10,370 nucleotides of DNA from Halobacteriaceae archaeon Tc-Br11_E2g27 (GTDB lineage: Archaea; Halobacteriota; Halobacteria; Halobacteriales; Haloarculaceae), in assembly GCA_001564135.1 (NCBI GenBank), contig LKNH01000072.1:1-10370 (forward strand). Reading direction: 5' to 3'. The translations under genes were made by a program, and so were the position numbers. The notes under the pieces were generated by a model that was not told the origin of the DNA, made no database searches, and saw only the letters and a program-made list of their open reading frames with translations. Shown piece by piece: positions 5,978 through 10,370 of the stretch (positions within the stretch are counted from its first letter, which is position 1; every line of letters begins with the position of its first letter).

Positions 5978-6958
5978 ATGACTGACACCACGACGCGACG
6001 GTACGCGCGCGAATCAGAGGAACAAACCAAAGAGCAGTCCAGCGAGAGTGAAAAAGAGCATGTGGACTGCCCAGAGTGCGGTGGCAAGCTTACGTCCGAC
6101 GCAGAACACGGCGAAACAGTCTGTCGAGAGTGTGGGTTAGTCGTCGAGGAAGACGAGATTGACCCCGGTCCGGAGTGGCGGGCATTCGACTCGCGGGAGA
6201 AAGATAAAAAGTCCAGAGTCGGTGCGCCCACGACGAACATGATGCACGATAAGGGGCTCTCGACGAATATCGGCTGGCAGGATAAGGATGCATACGGAAA
6301 TGCACTCTCCAGCCGTCAGCGCGAAAAGATGCAGCGCCTGCGCACCTGGAACGAACGATTCAGAACGCGAGACTCCAAAGAGCGAAATCTCAAACAGGCG
6401 CTCGGCGAGATTGACCGGATGGCAAGCGCGCTTGGACTCCCGGAGAACGTCCGCGAGACGGCAAGCGTCATCTACCGCCGTGCGCTCGAAGATGACCTGC
6501 TCCCCGGTCGCTCCATCGAAGGGGTTGCAACCTCCGCACTGTATGCGGCTGCCCGCCAAGCAGGCACGCCCCGGTCGCTCGATGAGTTGACCAACGTCTC
6601 CCGCGTCGAAAAAGACGAGATTGCACGGACCTACCGGTATGTCGTCCGTGAACTCGAACTTGAAATTCGGCCTGCAGACCCTGAAAGCTACGTCCCGCGG
6701 TTCGCAAGCGACCTCAACCTGTCAGAAGAAGTCGAGCGGCGTGCCCGGAAACTGCTCCAGAACGCAAAAGAACAGGGTGTCCACTCGGGCAAATCACCCG
6801 TTGGACTGGCTGCCGCAGCAGTCTACGCGGCGTCCTTGCTGACTAACGAGAAAGTTACACAGAGCGAGGTGAGCGAGGTCGCAAATATCTCCGAGGTAAC
6901 CATTCGGAACCGGTATCACGAACTGCTCGAAGCCGAAGAGCATATTCCGGACAGATAA
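5978..6958 (+). CDS. tfb: Transcription initiation factor IIB (TFB)
   Basis: General archaeal transcription factor that binds the BRE and the TBP-TATA complex and recruits RNA polymerase. The 326 residues show a low-complexity charged N-terminus (1-29), a zinc ribbon with C31, C34, C49 and C52, and a B-reader/linker region with EWRAFD (66-71) and KSRVGAPTT (78-86). Two cyclin-like repeats follow (about 130-228 and 232-322), including EGVATSALYAAARQAG (181-196) and SPVGLAAAAVYAAS (273-286), and the C-terminal helix-turn-helix SEVANISEVTIRNRY (299-313) that reads the BRE. The protein appears complete. ATG 5978 is chosen; a TTG at 5966 would add four residues. Haloarchaea usually encode several TFBs with distinct promoter preferences, and which paralogue this is cannot be told from sequence alone. 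The 57-residue protein gene follows on the same strand. Confidence 0.96.
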   Translation: MTDTTTRRYARESEEQTKEQSSESEKEHVDCPECGGKLTSDAEHGETVCRECGLVVEEDEIDPGPEWRAFDSREKDKKSRVGAPTTNMMHDKGLSTNIGWQDKDAYGNALSSRQREKMQRLRTWNERFRTRDSKERNLKQALGEIDRMASALGLPENVRETASVIYRRALEDDLLPGRSIEGVATSALYAAARQAGTPRSLDELTNVSRVEKDEIARTYRYVVRELELEIRPADPESYVPRFASDLNLSEEVERRARKLLQNAKEQGVHSGKSPVGLAAAAVYAASLLTNEKVTQSEVSEVANISEVTIRNRYHELLEAEEHIPDR

Positions 6959-6964
6959 ACAGGG

Positions 6965-6972
6965 CTCTTTTC
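6965..6972 (+). terminator. T-rich terminator after TFB
   Basis: CTCTTTTC shortly after the TFB stop contains a T4 run, the short oligo-T type used for archaeal termination. There is no strong stem upstream. A longer dyad lies further on at 7016-7039. Confidence 0.3.
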
Positions 6973-7015
6973 AGTAGTTGGTGAAACAGACACCCGGCAG
7001 TCGGTTGCTTTTCGC

Positions 7016-7039
7016 TGTATTAGCTATGGCGATAATACA
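7016..7039. promoter_or_regulatory. Inverted repeat TGTATTA-N10-TAATACA
   Basis: A perfect 7-bp dyad (arms 7016-7022 and 7033-7039) with half-site spacing of 17 bp lies in the 185-bp AT-rich gap between TFB and the 57-residue protein. The spacing suits a dimeric DNA-binding protein, but a weak RNA hairpin is also possible. It lies about 50 bp upstream of the presumed TATA of the next gene. Confidence 0.35.
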
Positions 7040-7088
7040 ATACTATCCAGATGCACATAAATAGCGTAATTTTCGAACGATTATAACC

Positions 7089-7097
7089 GAATTTAAC
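7089..7097 (+). promoter_or_regulatory. Putative TATA of the 57-residue protein gene
   Basis: GAATTTAAC in the direct-repeat context ATAACCG / TTTAACCG (7083-7099). Transcription would start around 7118-7124, leaving a leader of about 20-25 nt. The leader holds an SD-like GTGAG (7130-7134) 9 nt before ATG 7144. Another AT-rich candidate, CATAAATAG, lies near 7056-7065. Confidence 0.35.
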
Positions 7098-7143
7098 CGT
7101 TACATTGATACCCGATACCACCCTACCATGTGAGTGTTAACCA

Positions 7144-7317
7144 ATGTCTATGGGAGCATACGACGAGGCCGAACACGAGCGTCGTGAGCGAAAGACGAGC
7201 ACGGTCGATGCGGATTTCGATGACCAGCGAAACGAGTACGAAGGGCGTGTCGAATATGAAGGCGGAGATTCGACTGAAGAACTCCTCGACCAGTTTAAAG
7301 AGATTCAGACCTCCTAA
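7144..7317 (+). CDS. Small acidic protein (57 aa), DUF5786-like
   Basis: Reads MSMGAYDEAEHER at the start and ends LLDQFKEIQTS. It is highly charged, with D, E, R and K making up close to half the residues, no Cys, no membrane segment, and an aromatic-spaced centre (F25, Y32, Y38). It resembles the short haloarchaeal proteins annotated DUF5786, which I recall as widespread and uncharacterised; the assignment is from memory of the MSMGAYDEAEHERRE-type N-terminus. The composition and the long spacer-like helix suggest a cytoplasmic adaptor or an intrinsically flexible protein, but no function is known. ATG 7144 is followed two codons later by another ATG. The gene overlaps the end of the convergent membrane-protein gene by 4 bp. 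Confidence 0.82.
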   Translation: MSMGAYDEAEHERRERKTSTVDADFDDQRNEYEGRVEYEGGDSTEELLDQFKEIQTS

Positions 7318-8033
7318 CTTCGTGTGGGCGAGTCCATTGTGCGAACGCTACCGAGTAGATGAGCGCCCGCAGTAACCAACACCACGGCAAGAACGTGCCC
7401 GACCAGTGCAACAAGCAATACCGGATGGTCGAATAAAAACGGAACAAACGCAAGTTGCAGTAAGCCAAACGCCGCTGTCAGTCGGTCGGTTTTGTGGAGG
7501 TGTTCCTGGACGCCTGCTGGAAACTGATACCGTGTGCTTCGCCAGAGAGCCGTCACCCCGGCCCACCAACTGGCGCTCACACGATAGCAGACGTCCCAGA
7601 CAATGAGCAACCCCACAGCGACGGCCAGCACAGGCGGTTCGGTCCCAAACAGCGATTCAAGTAACGGCGTTTCGTTGTGGGCCGGGTCAAACACGAACAG
7701 GTAGGTAACGAAGCCAACGAACGTAAAGACGGAAAGCACCGTTGCCACGTTCGACCCAAACACCAGCCGCCGGTACGCATCCGGTAAGCGGTCATCGCGA
7801 AGCTCTCTCGCAATAAAGACCATCTGTGCGCTGCCGACGGTAGCAACCACTACAGCAACAGTTCCAGCAAGCGCCGCGGTGGGTAAGCCATAGACCCATG
7901 CAAGAAGTAACACAGCCGTCTGGAATCCGAGAAACTGCACGAGCAGTGCCCGACGAAGACCAAGGTTGAGACCAGGAATTGCACCGATAATCCCCTCATA
8001 TACCCACGTTTCGCCGTACTCTGGTTGGTTCAT
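7314..8033 (-). CDS. Six-helix membrane protein, function unknown
   Basis: A 239-residue integral membrane protein with six predicted helices: about 29-48, 53-75, 94-115, 133-152, 184-201 and 204-226. The cytoplasmic-looking loops carry arginines (R76-R89 region; 151-183 with WRSTRYQFPAGVQEHLHKTDR). The N-terminus, with EYGETWVYEGIIGAIPG (5-21), resembles haloarchaeal uncharacterised proteins that open with a similar GETWVYE motif. I do not recognise a catalytic motif. The start codon overlaps the stop of the upstream SDR gene as ATGA (8030-8033), so translation is very likely coupled and the two products may cooperate. The 3' end overlaps the convergent 57-residue gene by 4 bp. Confidence 0.85.
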   Translation of the reverse strand: MNQPEYGETWVYEGIIGAIPGLNLGLRRALLVQFLGFQTAVLLLAWVYGLPTAALAGTVAVVVATVGSAQMVFIARELRDDRLPDAYRRLVFGSNVATVLSVFTFVGFVTYLFVFDPAHNETPLLESLFGTEPPVLAVAVGLLIVWDVCYRVSASWWAGVTALWRSTRYQFPAGVQEHLHKTDRLTAAFGLLQLAFVPFLFDHPVLLVALVGHVLAVVLVTAGAHLLGSVRTMDSPTRS

Positions 8034-8953
8034 TTCACCTGCTCGTCCGTTCGCCGCCCAGCAGTATCCGTCGTTCGGTGTTCGGCCAGCGCACGTTCGA
8101 CGGCCACATCAAACGGCGTTAACTCGATATCGATATACTCGGTTATTCGGTCATCCTGAACGATAACAGGGTTTGCCAGTCCATCGATGAGCGGACGAGC
8201 AACCCGCCAGTCAACGTTCGTCACCAATCCAACCCAGTACGACGAAAGCTGGGGTGTCAAAAGCGGTAGCGGGACGATTATCGGGGTTCGTTTTCCCGAA
8301 ACACGCGCAGTCCGACGGAGCATTTCCGCGTACGTGAGAACATCCGGGCCGCCGATTTCGTAGGTTCCCGGTGGTAACGAACGAGCCTCACGGAGATAGG
8401 TAATCACATCGCTCACAGCGATTGGTTGACACTCGTTTCTGACCCACCGCGGTGTCGTCATGACGGGGAGCCGACGGATGAGTTGTCTGACCATCTCGAA
8501 GCCCGCAGAGCCGTCGCCGACGATGATTGCCGCCCGTAACGTAACGAGCTCGTAGGTTCCTCCGGCGAGAATTTCTTCTACCTCTCGGCGTGACTGTAGA
8601 TGGTCGGACAGTTCGTCGCCCTCCTCGCCGAGGCCGCCAAGATAGACAAGTTGCGAAAGACCCGCCTCACTGGCTGCTCGAGCGACGTTGCGGGCTGCTT
8701 GGCGGTCACGGGCCTCGAAATCTGCACCGGCTTTCATCGAGTGGATGAGATAGTAGGCTGTTGTGACATCCGCAAACGCCTCCTCGAACTGACCGACATG
8801 AAGCACGTCCCCTTCGACGACCTCAACTGCATCCGGCCCATCGTATGCTGTCCGGTCACGGACGAGCACCCGGACGTCGTGACCATCCTGCAAAAGCGCC
8901 GGGACGAGACGACTGCCGACAAAACCGGTCGCACCAGTCACCAGAACCGTCAT
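8030..8953 (-). CDS. NAD(P)-binding atypical SDR (NDUFA9-like)
   Basis: A 307-residue Rossmann-fold protein of the extended/atypical short-chain dehydrogenase type. The N-terminus has the dinucleotide-binding motif GATGFVG (7-13) and a following VRVLVRD strand whose R28/R32 would favour NADP. Next come YYLIHSM (67-73) and VYLGGLGEEGDELSDHL (103-119), both typical of the family annotated as complex I NDUFA9-subunit-like or NAD(P)H-binding proteins. The classical YxxxK catalytic pair is not evident in the usual place, as in other atypical SDRs, so the enzyme may bind cofactor for a structural or non-dehydrogenase role. The C-terminus (about 225-290) is variable and would hold the substrate or lipid site. 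It is first in a two-gene unit with the membrane protein, which supports action at the membrane surface, perhaps on a quinone or lipid (inference). Confidence 0.87.
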   Translation of the reverse strand: MTVLVTGATGFVGSRLVPALLQDGHDVRVLVRDRTAYDGPDAVEVVEGDVLHVGQFEEAFADVTTAYYLIHSMKAGADFEARDRQAARNVARAASEAGLSQLVYLGGLGEEGDELSDHLQSRREVEEILAGGTYELVTLRAAIIVGDGSAGFEMVRQLIRRLPVMTTPRWVRNECQPIAVSDVITYLREARSLPPGTYEIGGPDVLTYAEMLRRTARVSGKRTPIIVPLPLLTPQLSSYWVGLVTNVDWRVARPLIDGLANPVIVQDDRITEYIDIELTPFDVAVERALAEHRTTDTAGRRTDEQVK

Positions 8954-8972
8954 ACTGTTGCTAAGGGGGCGT

Positions 8973-8980
8973 GACTTATA
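8973..8980 (-). promoter_or_regulatory. TATA box of the SDR gene
   Basis: On the minus strand TATAAGTC preceded by AACCGG, centred about 24 nt upstream of the ATG at 8953, so the transcript is expected to be leaderless. It is followed directly by a C-rich element (8958-8971) nearly identical to the one beside the citrate synthase TATA box. Confidence 0.6.
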
Positions 8981-9001
8981 CCGGTTGTCTCGACCAACAA
9001 C

Positions 9002-9010
9002 TAGTAAAAG
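9002..9010 (+). promoter_or_regulatory. TATA box of the divergent gene at 9033
   Basis: TAGTAAAAG, centred about 27 nt before ATG 9033, supports that start over ATG 9057 and predicts a leaderless transcript. Its distance to the divergent SDR TATA is only about 21 bp, so initiation complexes on the two promoters may compete. Confidence 0.55.
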
Positions 9011-9032
9011 TCTGGAACGCGAATAGCTGGCT

Positions 9033-9686
9033 ATGGACGATGTGGACAGCCAGGAGATGCCGGGCGTGCTTGTCGAGGAGTATCTTCAGCGCGAGCGCGG
9101 GACACGCGCGCTGCTCGATGACCTCGAAACGCTGTCCATCGAAGGGGAACACGAGCAACTCAGAGAGCGCATTCGAACATTTGCCGAACACAATCGAGAG
9201 GTATTCTTTACCGTCGCGCTGGCGCTGACGAACTCGAAACACTTTTTCGGTGATGTCGAAGCACAACTCGGTATCGGTCCGGCAGACAAACTACGGACGC
9301 TTGCAGAAACCTATCCGTCGCTTGCCGAACCGTTCAACCTGGTTCGGATGGAGGTCTCGAATGACCGCTATAACCCGATTACTGGGCTCGATGTGACGAC
9401 GACCTATAACCGAGAAGAGGAGACACCACTCGTTGGTTACACGGCCCATTCGGGAGAGCTTGGGTTGTATGACTTTCGCGGCTCCCCGCAAGAAGTGTTA
9501 CAAACGGCGGGCTATCTCGTACAGGCGACCAACGAGTCGCTCGAAGCGTCGCTCGAACAGAATCACTCCGTCAATACGGATGAGCTCAGCGGATTGATTG
9601 ACCGCCACGAACATCTGGAATCCGAACTCAACGCGTTACGGGACAATATCGACGAACTCCGACGCAAACCGGTTGGCGACGAGTAA
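9033..9686 (+). CDS. Hypothetical soluble protein with C-terminal coiled coil
   Basis: A 217-residue acidic cytoplasmic protein that I do not recognise. The N-terminal half (about 11-95) looks helical, with a moderately hydrophobic segment VFFTVALALTN (57-67) too short and polar-flanked for a membrane helix. The middle (100-150) is beta-prone, with NPITGLDVTTTYN (114-126) and TAHSGELGLYDFRG (137-150). The C-terminal part (183-212) shows leucine-spaced heptads (L185, L188, L195, L199, L202, L209), consistent with a coiled coil and dimerisation. No cysteine, metal motif or nucleotide-binding loop is seen. The gene is divergent from the SDR gene with 79 bp between start codons, and convergent with the MBL-fold hydrolase, 25 bp away. 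It is probably a haloarchaeal-specific conserved protein. Confidence 0.8.
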   Translation: MDDVDSQEMPGVLVEEYLQRERGTRALLDDLETLSIEGEHEQLRERIRTFAEHNREVFFTVALALTNSKHFFGDVEAQLGIGPADKLRTLAETYPSLAEPFNLVRMEVSNDRYNPITGLDVTTTYNREEETPLVGYTAHSGELGLYDFRGSPQEVLQTAGYLVQATNESLEASLEQNHSVNTDELSGLIDRHEHLESELNALRDNIDELRRKPVGDE

Positions 9687-9711
9687 CAATCCGTGACCGG
9701 GAGTCGCCGTC

Positions 9712-10370
9712 TTATCGGAGCGGCCAGTACTCTTCCTCACGCTGTTCGAGTTCCGTTTCGACCCCATCGGCGAGTCGGTACTGGTCGCCCTCACAGACGA
9801 CAAGTCCCTCTCGTTCGAGATGCGTAAGATGAGCATATGACTCACCGGGTCCGTGCAGGATATGAATGTGTTCGAGCTCGCCAAAGAGCGTCGCGCTTAC
9901 CTCCCATGTCGTACTCGGTCCAAGCTGTGAGAGTGCATCAAGGACGCGCCACGCGCGTTCTTCGTGGTGGTGGATAATATATTCGGCACGGGCACTCGGG
10001 TCAGCAATGACGTCGCGGTGTCCGGGCCAGGCATGGTCGTAATCGGCAGTTGCAATGTGTTGGAGCGTTTCGAGATAGCTCTCAAGCGGCCGCTCGACGC
10101 GAACGTCCGCCCCACCGACATTTGGCGTATACTGTGGCAAGAGCGCATCGCCCGTGAAAGCGTCGTCGTGTCCATCGATAGTCGTTTCATAGAGAGAGAG
10201 CCCAGCGGCGTGACCGGGAGCATGCACGGCACGAATTGTCCGATCGTTTACCGTAAACGTCTCACCGTCCTGTATCGGCGTGATGTCGACTGGGTTGTCC
10301 TGATAGGGAACGCTCGCGAAGATATCTTCGAGCACCTGTTGTTCCTGGTCTGGCATCCCCCAGTGGTCAA
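9712..10370 (-). CDS. MBL-fold metallohydrolase, C-terminal part (cut by right edge)
   Basis: The reading frame stays open to the window edge, and the codons before the internal ATG at 10356 encode DHWG. That D-H pair fits the end of the family's HxHxDH zinc motif, so the gene continues beyond the window and ATG 10356 is not the start. Counting from that Met, further zinc ligands are H49 in HAPGHAAG (45-52), D70 in FTGDALLP (67-74), and H113 in WPGHRDVI (110-117). After the MBL core, about 122-205 forms a helical extension with a winged-helix look (ESYAHLTHLEREGLV, 172-186). This is the LACTB2/hydroxyacylglutathione-hydrolase-like architecture. The likely reaction is hydrolysis of a thioester or phosphoester; the substrate is not determinable. 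It converges with the gene at 9033. Confidence 0.9.
   Translation of the reverse strand, partial: DHWGMPDQEQQVLEDIFASVPYQDNPVDITPIQDGETFTVNDRTIRAVHAPGHAAGLSLYETTIDGHDDAFTGDALLPQYTPNVGGADVRVERPLESYLETLQHIATADYDHAWPGHRDVIADPSARAEYIIHHHEERAWRVLDALSQLGPSTTWEVSATLFGELEHIHILHGPGESYAHLTHLEREGLVVCEGDQYRLADGVETELEQREEEYWPLR

Noticed and set aside
7130..7375. Plus-strand 81-codon frame overlapping the 57-residue protein
   Set aside because: It is in another frame, Arg/Ser-rich, starts at GTG, and runs through the convergent gene. The 57-residue acidic frame fits haloarchaeal composition and a known family pattern.
7966..8166. Plus-strand 66-codon frame over the SDR/membrane-protein junction
   Set aside because: It lies antisense to two strong coding frames and has no supporting promoter or motif.

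Overview
The window reads as a chromosomal segment of a haloarchaeon. The proteins are strongly acidic. There are archaeal signature genes: a TFIIB-type initiation factor, the archaeal-only pantoate kinase and phosphopantothenate synthetase pair, an archaeal CheC, and a short acidic protein of a haloarchaeal type. Several start codons lie about 25-30 nt downstream of TATA-like boxes, the spacing of haloarchaeal leaderless transcripts. The base composition looks only moderately GC-rich for a haloarchaeon; this is an impression, not a count. No tRNA, rRNA, CRISPR array, insertion sequence or integrase was recognised, and every gap between genes is under 200 bp.

Layout. 1-324 (-): N-terminal part of citrate synthase, running off the left edge. 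504-1460 (+): succinylglutamate desuccinylase/aspartoacylase-type zinc hydrolase with an altered metal motif. 1511-2320 (+): methionine-rich acidic lipoprotein. 2409-5090 (+): DUF2804 protein, pantoate kinase and phosphopantothenate synthetase. The last two convert pantoate to 4'-phosphopantothenate in archaeal coenzyme A synthesis, and the DUF2804 gene may share their transcript. 5171-5818 (+): CheC-type chemotaxis phosphatase with only one intact active site. 5978-6958 (+): TFB. 7144-7317 (+): 57-residue acidic protein. 7314-8953 (-): an NAD(P)-binding atypical SDR followed by a six-helix membrane protein, coupled by an ATGA overlap. 9033-9686 (+): unrecognised soluble protein, divergent from the SDR. 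9712-10370 (-): C-terminal part of a metallo-beta-lactamase-fold hydrolase, running off the right edge.

Most of this is haloarchaeal core gene content and I see no obvious defence island or mobile element. The items most worth a second look are these: a hairpin with two mutually exclusive outer stems upstream of pantoate kinase; the DUF2804 gene beside the CoA genes; the half-dead CheC; a near-identical 14-bp element beside the TATA boxes of citrate synthase and the SDR; the inverted repeats flanking the TFB promoter; and the SDR/membrane-protein pair.
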